Below are positions 31,872 through 39,948 of a stretch of 39,948 nt of DNA, in pieces. The DNA comes from Flavobacteriaceae bacterium (lineage in GTDB: Bacteria; Bacteroidota; Bacteroidia; Flavobacteriales; Flavobacteriaceae). Under the pieces are notes generated by a model. The model was not told where the DNA came from and did no database searches. It saw nothing but the letters and a program-made list of their open reading frames with translations. Positions within the stretch are counted from its first letter, which is position 1. Every line of letters begins with the position of its first letter. A program made the position numbers and the translations under genes. Location: positions 1 to 39,948 of the forward strand of contig PANU01000032.1 in the NCBI GenBank assembly GCA_002707745.1, given 5' to 3'.

Positions 31872-33035
31872 TTATACTTCGTTTTTTCGGCGGGCTTTCA
31901 TCCACCTTTCAGGTATCTCCTGATTTGTCGCACCCACATATTCGCTGTAAGTGCAAGGTAATAACGTATGCTTTTTCAGTTTAGTATCTACTTCTGAAAT
32001 AAATGGGATTTCTATCCACCATCTGCCCGTTTTATGGCTCTTTTTAAAGAGAAGAACCTCCTCTTCAATTGGCACTTTATAGGTAGAATAGTGTCTTTCG
32101 TCGGTAAAATCTTCATCGGCAACCCTAAAACTCACCCCTTCCACAAAATACCAAAGTACCTGTGCAATAAGCATGGCTCCATACGTAGCTTCTTTAAAAT
32201 CCTTGAGCTCATAAATCCCGAAAGAACTCACTCTATTACTAATGCCTGCATATCTCGCTATGGCACAAATCTCCCGGCTATCAAAGCCATTTGGACTTGT
32301 ACTGCTTTTATAACTTAATTCTGAGCCTTTTATTGCAGTACTGTCTATACTTACAATATCTGCATCACGCATTACGGGTTCTACTTCTGAAATATCTGCT
32401 GTAACTTCCCCTAATCTATAAGCATCAAAATACAGCTTATTCATAAGTCCTATTTCTCCTGGAGGGTTGAAAAAAGATTGATATCCAACCACACTATAAT
32501 TAAACAGATTATAGGGTTCTTCTACAATAATTTTTCCAACGTACGATTTATTTGAAATTGGTTTTTCGGCATCTCCTAAATCGAAGTTAGCATCCACATT
32601 AACCATATTCACCATTTTCCCGAAGGTATCATACGCCCTGTACTGCGCATACAGCAAATCCTGGCTGCCACCTAAAATTAACGGGATAATATTTTTTTTC
32701 AGCAATGCAGCCACAACGGTTTTAAGCGCAAAGTACGTATCTTCTACTGCAGCACCACTGGACACATCACCAAGATCAATAATTTTTTGATTCCAATTGC
32801 CAGGGTAAAGTGAATAAAAAGCCTTTCGGAACGAATCTACCGAAATATCTTCTCCAATATAGTTTATATCCTTTCTGTTTTCCAGAACCCCAACAATAGC
32901 AAATCCCACTCCTTTTAAGCCAGGCAACTCACCGTTGTTCCGGTGTGGTTCAATTTGTTTTCCTAAGGTCCCGTCCGGCAGAATCTCTCTGTGTGCGATT
33001 ACTTTTTTTGAAACTGGGGAAAGAAATTCGATCAT
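31872..33035 (-). CDS. Arginase/formimidoylglutamase-fold protein with degenerate metal site
   Basis: A 387-residue member of the ureohydrolase fold, often annotated formimidoylglutamase in flavobacteria. Fold motifs are recognisable but altered: GGDHS is GGSQD (122-126), DAHxD is DANFD (148-152), and SxDxD is SIDST (229-233). Thus two His and one Asp of the six metal ligands of active arginases are replaced, by Gln, Asn and Thr, so binuclear manganese catalysis is doubtful. It lies between topA and gldK on the same strand, a linkage common in flavobacteria, which hints at a non-catalytic role tied to gliding/T9SS or an unknown ligand. That link is only contextual. Confidence 0.8.
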   Translation of the reverse strand: MIEFLSPVSKKVIAHREILPDGTLGKQIEPHRNNGELPGLKGVGFAIVGVLENRKDINYIGEDISVDSFRKAFYSLYPGNWNQKIIDLGDVSSGAAVEDTYFALKTVVAALLKKNIIPLILGGSQDLLYAQYRAYDTFGKMVNMVNVDANFDLGDAEKPISNKSYVGKIIVEEPYNLFNYSVVGYQSFFNPPGEIGLMNKLYFDAYRLGEVTADISEVEPVMRDADIVSIDSTAIKGSELSYKSSTSPNGFDSREICAIARYAGISNRVSSFGIYELKDFKEATYGAMLIAQVLWYFVEGVSFRVADEDFTDERHYSTYKVPIEEEVLLFKKSHKTGRWWIEIPFISEVDTKLKKHTLLPCTYSEYVGATNQEIPERWMKARRKNEV

Positions 33036-33085
33036 TTTTATATACCTACTGCGTTACATCTACACAACGCATTACTATTTTGAAA

Positions 33086-35596
33086 TTATTTTTTTGCAGT
33101 TTTTTTCTTTGCCGTTGTTTTTTTCTTGGCCGCTTTTTTCTTTTTAGGAGCTTTCTTCGCTAATAATTCCTGAGCGTCTTCCAGCGTAATCTTATCTGCC
33201 TTCGTAGTTTTTGGCAGCTCTACTTTGGTTTTCCCTTTTATTAAATTGAAACGCCCCCACCTAGCTTTTTCTAAACGGATGCCTTCCTCTGGCCATTCGT
33301 TTATAAGTTTATCAATTTCTTTCTGCTTTTTATCTTCAATTAATTGAACAATATCTTCTTCTGAAAGATTATCAAAGTCGTATTTTTTGTTTACGTTAAT
33401 AAACATATTGTTCCACTTAATAAAGGGGCCAAACCTACCTTTTCCTTTTTGAACCGGTAAATCTTCATACGTATATATAGGCGCATCGGCTTTTTTCTTT
33501 TCTTCAATCAATTCCTTTGCAAAAGGCATCTCTACATCCAGAGGATCCATTCCTTTGGGTAACGAGATAAATGTTTTTCCAAAACGCACATACGGCCCAT
33601 AACGCCCGTTATTAACTTCTACTTCTTCGCCTTCATATACTCCCAGGGTTTTTGGAAGCTTAAATAAATCCATGACTTCTTCAAAGGTAACCAGGTGTAA
33701 TTGCTGGTCTGGTCGCAGGCTGGCAAATTTCTTTTCTTCGTCGTCCGGGGCTCCAATTTGAGCCATGGGACCATATTTTCCAAGACGCACCAGAACAGGG
33801 CGACCACTTTCCGGGTCGTCTCCTAAAATTCGTTCTCCACTTTCGCGCTCGGCATTTTCCTGCACATCTTCCACATGGGGATGAAATTTTGTGTAAAAAT
33901 CCTTCATCATTTTTTTCCAGTCTTCCTTCCCTTCTGCAATGTCATCAAAATCTTCCTCTACTTTGGCCGTAAAATTAAATTCCAGGATATTTCCGAAGTG
34001 CTCTACCAGAAAATCGTTTACGATCATCCCAATATCGGTAGGAACCAGCTTTCCCTTATCACTCCCTACAGTTTCCGTAAGGGTTTTATCTTTTAAGGTA
34101 TCCTTTTCTAACGTAAGCTGAAGGTACTGTCGCTCCACGCCTTCCACGGTTCCCTTTTCCACATAATTACGATTAATAATTGTTGAAATAGTAGGTGCGT
34201 ACGTAGACGGTCTTCCTATACCCAATTCTTCCAGTTGCTTTACCAAAGAAGCTTCGGTAAAACGGTAAGGGGCTCTTGTAAAACGTTCTGTGGCTGTAAT
34301 GTAATTACTCTCTAAGGCGTCACCTTTTGTTAAGTTAGGCAACATTCCGTCTTGTTCTTCTTCTTCAAAATCGGTTCCTTCCAGATACACTTTCAGAAAA
34401 CCATCAAATTTTATCATTTCCCCGTTCGCTGTAAATTGCTCTTTTACTTTTTTGGCTCCCAGGACATCTATTTTTACGTTGGTGCGTTCCAATTTAGCAT
34501 CGGCCATCTGACTGGCAAGGGTACGTTTCCAAATAAGGTCGTATAATCGTGCTTGGTCGCGGTCCCCTTCAATGCCGTGTTTGCTCATATCGGTAGGACG
34601 AATAGCCTCGTGAGCTTCCTGGGCACCTTTGGACTTACCTTTATAGTTTCTTGGTTGGCTATATGAATTGCCGTAGTAACTTTCAATTTCTTTCTGAGCT
34701 GCATTACGGGCGTCATTACTTAGATTTACACTATCGGTTCTCATATACGTAATAAGTCCCGCTTCATACAAACGCTGGGCAATAGTCATAGTCTTTCCTA
34801 CCGAAAAATACAGCTTCCGGGACGCTTCTTGCTGCAAGGTAGAAGTAGTAAACGGAGCAGCAGGCGATTTTTTTGCCGGCTTTTTGGTTAAATCTGCAAT
34901 CTTGTAACTGGCGCCCAGATTTTTCTCCAGGAATTCTCTTGCTTCTTTTTCGGTTTCGAAATTCTTAGGAAGTTTCGCTTTAAACGAACTACCTTCTGCT
35001 GTTGTAAACTCGGCATCTATCCGGTATGAGCCTACTGCATTAAACGCCTCGATTTCGCGCTCGCGCTCTACAATTAACCGTACCGCAACACTTTGCACAC
35101 GTCCGGCAGACAGCCCTCCTTTTACCTTTCTCCATAGTACTGGAGACAATTCATACCCTACCAGCCTATCCAATACGCGTCTGGCCTGTTGGGCATTCAC
35201 CAGATTATAGTCAATTTTACGCGGATTCTCAATGGCTTTTAGGATAGCAGACTTTGTGATTTCGTGAAAAACGATACGTTTGGTGTTTTCGTCTTTTAAG
35301 TCCAACTCCTCCGCCAGGTGCCAGGCAATAGCTTCTCCCTCCCGGTCTTCATCACTTGCCAGCCAAACCGTTTCGGCTTTTTTAGCGAGTCCCTTCAGGT
35401 CTTTTACCAGACTTTTTTTATCTGGGGATACTATATATTTAGGCGTAAAATCTCCGTCCACATCTACCCCCAGTTCTTTGGAAGGCAGGTCTGCAATATG
35501 TCCAAAACTAGAAGCTACCTTAAAATCTTTTCCTAGGAATTTCTCTATGGTTTTGGCTTTTGCCGGGGACTCTACAATCACTAAATTCTTTGCCAT
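33086..35596 (-). CDS. topA: DNA topoisomerase I (type IA)
   Basis: An 836-residue omega-protein that relaxes negative supercoils. The TOPRIM start MAKNLVIVESPAKAKTIEKF, the metal-binding SDEDREGE (81-88), and the active-site Tyr284 in GLITYMRTDS are intact. The C-terminal part lacks clear zinc fingers and instead has repeated topo C-repeat units (KYGPMAQIG, RYGPYVRFG, RFGPFIKWN, RWGRFNLIKG), as is usual in Bacteroidota. The last 30 residues are a Lys/Ala tail (KKAPKKKKAAKK ...) likely to add DNA affinity. A fair promoter lies upstream at 35649-35679. Confidence 0.97.
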   Translation of the reverse strand: MAKNLVIVESPAKAKTIEKFLGKDFKVASSFGHIADLPSKELGVDVDGDFTPKYIVSPDKKSLVKDLKGLAKKAETVWLASDEDREGEAIAWHLAEELDLKDENTKRIVFHEITKSAILKAIENPRKIDYNLVNAQQARRVLDRLVGYELSPVLWRKVKGGLSAGRVQSVAVRLIVEREREIEAFNAVGSYRIDAEFTTAEGSSFKAKLPKNFETEKEAREFLEKNLGASYKIADLTKKPAKKSPAAPFTTSTLQQEASRKLYFSVGKTMTIAQRLYEAGLITYMRTDSVNLSNDARNAAQKEIESYYGNSYSQPRNYKGKSKGAQEAHEAIRPTDMSKHGIEGDRDQARLYDLIWKRTLASQMADAKLERTNVKIDVLGAKKVKEQFTANGEMIKFDGFLKVYLEGTDFEEEEQDGMLPNLTKGDALESNYITATERFTRAPYRFTEASLVKQLEELGIGRPSTYAPTISTIINRNYVEKGTVEGVERQYLQLTLEKDTLKDKTLTETVGSDKGKLVPTDIGMIVNDFLVEHFGNILEFNFTAKVEEDFDDIAEGKEDWKKMMKDFYTKFHPHVEDVQENAERESGERILGDDPESGRPVLVRLGKYGPMAQIGAPDDEEKKFASLRPDQQLHLVTFEEVMDLFKLPKTLGVYEGEEVEVNNGRYGPYVRFGKTFISLPKGMDPLDVEMPFAKELIEEKKKADAPIYTYEDLPVQKGKGRFGPFIKWNNMFINVNKKYDFDNLSEEDIVQLIEDKKQKEIDKLINEWPEEGIRLEKARWGRFNLIKGKTKVELPKTTKADKITLEDAQELLAKKAPKKKKAAKKKTTAKKKTAKK

Positions 35597-35648
35597 TTGA
35601 TCTATTTTGATGTTAACTTCCTTGAGGTGGAAGTCAATTTTTGGATTA

Positions 35649-35679
35649 CAAAAGTATGTGATTTTTTTTATACCGAAAT
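35649..35679 (-). promoter_or_regulatory. Candidate promoter of topA
   Basis: On the minus strand TACTTTTG (35649-35656) fits the TAnnTTTG box, with TTT-type bases (35676-35679) 19 bases upstream in place of TTTG. The topA ATG is about 50 bases downstream. Confidence 0.5.
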
Positions 35680-35788
35680 TTTACCCTCAAAAATTAGGGT
35701 TCTATTAACATTGAAAAACAAAATAATCCCGAAATTACCTGTAGGTTCTTGACACCTAAGTTTAATTAAACAGCTATACTACATATAC

Positions 35789-36415
35789 ATGCGTTTTTCA
35801 CTCTTACTTTTATGCTATTTTGCCTGCGCAGGGATAGTATCTTGTGAAACATATAAAAAAATAGACCGTATTCCCGCGTTTACCACTCCTACCACCGTAA
35901 ACTGTATTGTTGAAATACCTGCGGGCACCAACAAGAAGATCGAATTTAATAAAACTACCAAACGATTTGAAATTGATACCATTGACGGGCATATGCGCAT
36001 TAAAAAATATTTACCCTACCCCGCAAATTACGGATTTATCCCTGCTACATTTTCAGACAAAACCAAAGGAGGCGACGGCGACCCTATTGACGTGCTGTTA
36101 CTTTGTGAAAGTGTTCCAACAGGGACTATTATTGAAGCTATTCCCATTGCTATGCTTCGATTGGTAGACTCAGGCGAAATGGACGATAAGGTTATTTGCA
36201 TCCCAAAAGATCCTGCACTACAAACACTAAAGGCTACCGATATTACAGACTTTAACAAAAGTTATCCTAAAGCACTTGAAATTATTCAGCTCTGGTTTCA
36301 GCATAATGATAGCTCTGAAGCCATCACAATAAAAGGTTGGGTAGGAAAAGAAGAAACAGTTGCCGAGATAAAACGACTTTCCAGGTTATACCAGGATGCT
36401 AATTTGCGGGAATAA
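35789..36415 (+). CDS. Inorganic pyrophosphatase, lipoprotein-type (family I)
   Basis: A 208-residue soluble-type (family I) pyrophosphatase fold: VNCIVEIPAGTNKKIEFN near 37-54, the ANYGFIPATF segment (80-88), and GGDGDPIDVLLL (94-105), which holds the metal-binding Asp cluster. Unusually the first 19 residues are a lipoprotein signal (LLLCYFACAGIVSC, Cys19), so the enzyme is predicted to be anchored outside the cytoplasm. Periplasmic PPi hydrolysis could recover phosphate. A second, cytosolic pyrophosphatase is expected elsewhere in the genome. Its last bases overlap the convergent gene at 36399 by 17 bases. Confidence 0.85.
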   Translation: MRFSLLLLCYFACAGIVSCETYKKIDRIPAFTTPTTVNCIVEIPAGTNKKIEFNKTTKRFEIDTIDGHMRIKKYLPYPANYGFIPATFSDKTKGGDGDPIDVLLLCESVPTGTIIEAIPIAMLRLVDSGEMDDKVICIPKDPALQTLKATDITDFNKSYPKALEIIQLWFQHNDSSEAITIKGWVGKEETVAEIKRLSRLYQDANLRE

Positions 36416-37163
36416 CTGTAGTGTCTTCGGCAGCAAAACCTATGGTATCCTTATATACGTAATATATAGGTATGTGCACAAAAAGCTGAGTCACAAAAAC
36501 CCCTACAAAACAAAAAATAATACCTAACTGCGCAATCATAGAAGAGATTATTACAATCCCAAAAATTACAAGCCAGAATTTATGCCCCAGTTTAAAAGCA
36601 GCCTTAATAATTCCTGAAACCGATAAATCCTGATTAAATGTAAAGATAACCGCAAATAATTGCAGTGGCACCATAACATAAAAAACAGGAAGGTAACACA
36701 GCAGCGCTGCAATTATTGCAATGCCCATAGCAGCAAGATTGCACAGTAGAATTTTTCCAATATTCCCTTTCAAATACACAAAATAACCTCCTGCTTTTGT
36801 GGTAATACCGCTATCTGTTAATTTAATAAGATTGTAAAAATGAGCTACCACAGCAAAGTTGAACAACTGTACTATAAGGGCCAGAACAAATGCAGCTACC
36901 ATATATCCTACCCAAAATGAAACTGAATAAGAAAGATCCGGTTGGTATGAAGAAGCCCCAAAGTTTTCAAACAAGCCAATATACACAGGAGCTAGCGGGA
37001 CGTACAGCACTAATAAAAAAGGAATAAAAAGTAACATGCTTATGAGCCCGTGAAATAAAGCTGGTTGCCACAATAGTTGTACAGAATCAAAAGTTTTGGT
37101 TAAAATACCACCAAAATCCGGCTTGGGAGCTGTTGCAATTCTGGTAAAAATTGGATGTTCCAT
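36399..37163 (-). CDS. Multi-pass membrane protein, unknown function
   Basis: A 254-residue protein with five or six membrane helices (about 37-61, 82-108, 134-157, 160-172, 193-212, 214-236). The start HPIFTRIATAPKPDFGGIL is cytosolic. It resembles the loosely defined DUF4013/BPSS1780-like family of bacterial membrane proteins, but I cannot place it firmly. Its 3' end overlaps the pyrophosphatase gene by 17 bases (convergent), and it is divergent from miaB. Confidence 0.7.
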   Translation of the reverse strand: MEHPIFTRIATAPKPDFGGILTKTFDSVQLLWQPALFHGLISMLLFIPFLLVLYVPLAPVYIGLFENFGASSYQPDLSYSVSFWVGYMVAAFVLALIVQLFNFAVVAHFYNLIKLTDSGITTKAGGYFVYLKGNIGKILLCNLAAMGIAIIAALLCYLPVFYVMVPLQLFAVIFTFNQDLSVSGIIKAAFKLGHKFWLVIFGIVIISSMIAQLGIIFCFVGVFVTQLFVHIPIYYVYKDTIGFAAEDTTVIPAN

Positions 37164-37221
37164 ACTTTTAAGTGTTGTGCATTTTTCAGGATGTTAAAGA
37201 TAGAAAAAAGAAATCTGCCAT

Positions 37222-37254
37222 TTTGGCATAACTATAGATTTATCCATATCTTTG
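37222..37254 (+). promoter_or_regulatory. Bacteroidota-type promoter of miaB
   Basis: TTTG (37222-37225) and a perfect TATCTTTG (37247-37254) are 21 bases apart, inside the accepted 19-21 range. The miaB ATG is 65 bases downstream. Confidence 0.65.
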
Positions 37255-37319
37255 CATCCCGCCTTTAATTTTGTTGGGCATTGCTTGAAACAGCAAAAAA
37301 ATAGAATTTCAGAAAACGT

Positions 37320-38756
37320 ATGCAAGATAAAACCATAGACGAATCCAAACAAGGAAACACACTCGTTCTGGAAGACAAAAAGGAAAATCCCAAAAAGCTT
37401 TTTATTGAAAGTTATGGCTGCGCTATGAATTTTAGCGACAGTGAAATTGTAGCTTCTATTCTAAACGAGCAAGGTTTTAATACTACTCAAAAGCTGGAAG
37501 AAGCAGATCTTGTTTTGGTAAATACGTGCTCTATCCGTGATAAAGCCGAGCAGACCGTACGCAAACGCCTTGAAAAATACAACGCCGTAAAACGCGACCT
37601 CAATCCAAAGATGAAAGTAGGCGTATTGGGCTGTATGGCCGAACGCTTAAAAGAAAAATTTCTGGATGAAGAAAAAATAGTAGATATGGTAGTAGGTCCA
37701 GACGCCTACAAAGACCTTCCTAATCTCTTAGCCGAAGTGGAAGCAGGAAATGATGCTGTAAATGTTATTTTATCTAAAGAAGAAACCTACGGAGACATTG
37801 CTCCGGTTCGCCTAAATACAAATGGAATAAATGCTTTGGTAAGCATTACCCGCGGTTGCGATAATATGTGTACGTTTTGCGTAGTCCCTTTTACAAGGGG
37901 TCGTGAGCGCAGCCGTGATCCGCAGAGTATTTTGGAAGAAATTAATGATCTAGCCGCAAAAGGCTACAAGGAAATAACACTGCTGGGACAAAATGTAGAC
38001 AGTTATTTGTGGTATGGTGGCGGACTTAAAAAAGATTTTAAAAATGCTTCGGAAATGGAGAAAGCAACAGCGACTTCCTTTTCGCAATTACTCACTATGG
38101 TTGCTGAAGCGCAGCCTGAAATGAGAATTAGGTTTTCTACCAGCAATCCGCAGGATATGACCGAAGACGTGTTTCATGTAATGGCGAAATACAAAAACAT
38201 TTGTAACCACGTACACTTGCCGTTTCAAAGTGGCAGTGACCGTATGTTAAAAGAAATGAACCGCCAGCACACCGCAGCCGAATACCGCACGCTTGTTAAG
38301 AGAATGTGGGAAATACTCCCAGATTGCAGTATTTCGCAGGATATTATCGTAGGCTTTCCAGGTGAAACTGAAGAGGATCATAAAGACACCCTGCAATTAA
38401 TGGAAGATATAAAATTTGTGTTTGGCTATATGTATAAGTATTCTGAAAGACCTGGCACCATGGCTGCCCGTAAATTTGAAGACGACATCCCAGAAGCCAC
38501 AAAAAAGAGAAGACTAACTGAAATTGTAAACGCTCAACGTAGACACAGCGCCTACAGAACTGAACAATTTTTAGGAAAAACAACCGAAGTTTTAATAGAG
38601 AAAGAATCTAAAAAAGATTCTAACCAGTGGAGCGGTCGCAATCAACAAAGCATAGTGGTAGTGTTCCCAAAAGGAAATCACAAACCTGGCGATTTTGTAC
38701 AGGTAAAAATTCACGATTGTACGAGTGCAACATTAATTGGCCAGACCGTTGATTAA
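37320..38756 (+). CDS. miaB: tRNA-2-methylthio-N6-dimethylallyladenosine synthase
   Basis: A 478-residue radical-SAM methylthiotransferase that turns i6A37 into ms2i6A37 in tRNAs reading U-starting codons. Three conserved cysteines for the auxiliary cluster (ESYGCAMNFSDSE, VNTCSIRDKAE, GVLGCMAERLKE) and the SAM-cluster motif RGCDNMCTFC are present, followed by VPFTRGRERSR. The C-terminal 60 residues are a TRAM domain (EVLIEKESKK ... VQVKIHDCTSATLIGQTV). Length is normal. In flavobacteria miaB is normally followed by a sigma-54 activator; here a lipoprotein gene lies between. Confidence 0.97.
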   Translation: MQDKTIDESKQGNTLVLEDKKENPKKLFIESYGCAMNFSDSEIVASILNEQGFNTTQKLEEADLVLVNTCSIRDKAEQTVRKRLEKYNAVKRDLNPKMKVGVLGCMAERLKEKFLDEEKIVDMVVGPDAYKDLPNLLAEVEAGNDAVNVILSKEETYGDIAPVRLNTNGINALVSITRGCDNMCTFCVVPFTRGRERSRDPQSILEEINDLAAKGYKEITLLGQNVDSYLWYGGGLKKDFKNASEMEKATATSFSQLLTMVAEAQPEMRIRFSTSNPQDMTEDVFHVMAKYKNICNHVHLPFQSGSDRMLKEMNRQHTAAEYRTLVKRMWEILPDCSISQDIIVGFPGETEEDHKDTLQLMEDIKFVFGYMYKYSERPGTMAARKFEDDIPEATKKRRLTEIVNAQRRHSAYRTEQFLGKTTEVLIEKESKKDSNQWSGRNQQSIVVVFPKGNHKPGDFVQVKIHDCTSATLIGQTVD

Positions 38757-38783
38757 ACTAAAAACGATAAAAAAATATCAAAA

Positions 38784-39647
38784 ATGAAAAAAATATTCCT
38801 TTTTGTACTTACGCTAACTTTAATGAACTGTTCAGAAGATGACTCAAATGTTAATGAAGATCCTGAACAAGAAGTTAGTTTGAATATTTCAAAATTAACC
38901 CAAACTAATAATGGCGGCACCTTCATTAGATATTATAACGAAGACGGAACCGTAATCCGAGATTTAAGGATGAATGAAGGAGAGAATGAAAATGAAAAAC
39001 CGTATTCTGTTTATACGTATGACACGCAACAAAATTTGCAGAGCATAAAGTTTTTCTCAGCAAACGATGAGTTTATCAGAGATCATCGCGTATATGAATA
39101 TAGCAATAATCAATTAACGAAAATAATAGACTATGGGGACGGAACTCACGATCCATACCATACAAATTTTAGTTATGGCGATAATAGAGTAGATTTTGAA
39201 GAAATTGAAACAGGGAAGTCCGGTTATTTAAAATTTAATAACCAAGGTAAAATTATTGAAACTAATCATCAATCAGGCCCTGACTTTTTTACTAAAAATT
39301 TTATTGAGTATGATAATGACCAGGTAGTTGAAATATCCAAATCTGATGGCACGCTGTATTCTTTTCAAACTGACAATACACAAAATCCGTTATTTCAATT
39401 TTTCATAGACAAGCCGATTCAATATATGCTAACAGAACATTACACATACGATCTGGATTTCACCTTTGGCACCTCTTATTCTGTAAATAATGTTCTGGAA
39501 ATTAGTGAAAGTGTGAACAACACACACCTGGGAACTGAAACTACTATTTTCGAATACAACAATCAAAACTTACCTGTAAATTCAGTAACCACGAGGGTTA
39601 ACGGTTCTATTATTGAAAGAACCTTTGAATATCATATCGCAGAATAA
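38784..39647 (+). CDS. Lipoprotein with YD-repeat-like beta strands
   Basis: A 287-residue lipoprotein: MKKIFLFVLTLTLMNC places the lipid Cys at 16, then an acidic linker SEDDSNVNEDPEQEV. The remainder has repeats of the form YxYDxxxNLxxI (YTYDTQQNLQSIKFF, YEYSNNQLTKIIDYGD, IEYDNDQVVEISKS, FEYNNQNLPVNSV), as in RHS/YD and DUF4595-type surface lipoproteins of Bacteroidota. It is probably outer-membrane anchored. Function unknown. It follows miaB by 27 bases and is likely an accessory insertion in the miaB-sigma-54-activator locus. Confidence 0.8.
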   Translation: MKKIFLFVLTLTLMNCSEDDSNVNEDPEQEVSLNISKLTQTNNGGTFIRYYNEDGTVIRDLRMNEGENENEKPYSVYTYDTQQNLQSIKFFSANDEFIRDHRVYEYSNNQLTKIIDYGDGTHDPYHTNFSYGDNRVDFEEIETGKSGYLKFNNQGKIIETNHQSGPDFFTKNFIEYDNDQVVEISKSDGTLYSFQTDNTQNPLFQFFIDKPIQYMLTEHYTYDLDFTFGTSYSVNNVLEISESVNNTHLGTETTIFEYNNQNLPVNSVTTRVNGSIIERTFEYHIAE

Positions 39648-39671
39648 AAGATTTTACTAATTGCTAAAAAC

Positions 39672-39948
39672 ATGGAAAGCGTACAAGCAACAAAACAACG
39701 GTTTGGAATTATTGGGAACGACCCAAAACTAAACCGCGCCGTAGAAAAAGCCATCCAGGTAGCTCCTACCGATATTTCGGTATTGGTAACAGGTGAAAGT
39801 GGTGTGGGAAAGGAAAGTATTCCAAAAATAATTCATTCACTTTCGCACCGGAAACACGGTAAATATATTGCTGTAAACTGTGGTGCCATTCCAGAAGGAA
39901 CCATAGACAGCGAACTTTTTGGTCATGAAAAAGGCTCGTTTACCGGCG
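39672..39948 (+). CDS. Sigma-54-dependent transcriptional activator, N-terminal part
   Basis: A partial frame running off the window. From ATG 39672 the product begins MESVQATKQRFGIIGNDPKL and enters the AAA+ domain at once: GESGVGKE (Walker A) and GSFTG, the first part of the GAFTGA loop that contacts sigma-54. There is no receiver domain before it, so it is an NtrC-like activator lacking phospho-relay control, as in the conserved flavobacterial gene after miaB (often followed by lptE and secG). It starts 24 bases after the lipoprotein stop. The DNA-binding domain is not in the window. Confidence 0.88.
   Translation, partial: MESVQATKQRFGIIGNDPKLNRAVEKAIQVAPTDISVLVTGESGVGKESIPKIIHSLSHRKHGKYIAVNCGAIPEGTIDSELFGHEKGSFTG

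Overview
The window looks like chromosome from a marine-type member of the Flavobacteriaceae (Bacteroidota). The evidence is the contiguous gliding / type IX secretion set gldK-gldL-gldM-gldN, the order arginase-like gene - topA, miaB followed closely by a sigma-54 activator, many small lipoproteins, AT-rich intergenic DNA with few Shine-Dalgarno sites, and promoters of the Bacteroidota form TTTG / TAnnTTTG. No species is claimed.

Layout. 1-2.9 kb is defence and addiction DNA: the 3' part of a type I restriction hsdR, an eroded hsdS 3' end, and a three-gene operon that reads as toxin, HTH antitoxin and SecB-like chaperone (a TAC system). 3.1-6.9 kb holds small membrane proteins and a compact minus-strand operon: DUF421 protein, SemiSWEET sugar transporter, YqcI/YcgG-type (GntA-like) haem enzyme, PaiB-like FMN protein, DUF1989 protein and a membrane protein. 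7.1-9.0 kb is a divergent pair for lipid phosphate metabolism (diacylglycerol-kinase family, App1-type phosphatase). 9.0-15.1 kb is accessory DNA: a chimeric DUF421 remnant, a stress-type gene set (SDR, Rho_N/SAP-like small protein, CsbD-like protein, flavodoxin-fold reductase, zinc alcohol dehydrogenase), a decayed tyrosine recombinase, and an initiator tRNA gene followed by two tandem GIY-YIG elements that each carry a copy of the tRNA 3' end. A decayed tRNA-like copy sits on the other side.

15.2-25.7 kb returns to ordinary genes: a DUF748/AsmA-like protein, a SpoIIAA-like protein, a 59-residue CPXCG zinc protein, a complete RND efflux operon, an ABC-F ATPase and a DUF983 protein. 25.7-39.9 kb is core genome: an FAD oxidoreductase, the gldKLMN operon (minus strand), an arginase-fold protein with damaged metal sites, topA, a lipoprotein-type inorganic pyrophosphatase, a membrane protein, miaB, an accessory lipoprotein and the start of a sigma-54 activator.

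The most unusual parts are the tRNA-fMet/GIY-YIG tandem elements, whose ORFs start directly behind the tRNA terminator and end in tRNA-derived sequence, and the toxin-antitoxin-chaperone operon with an unusually long toxin candidate. All calls come from reading the sequence; no database search was run.
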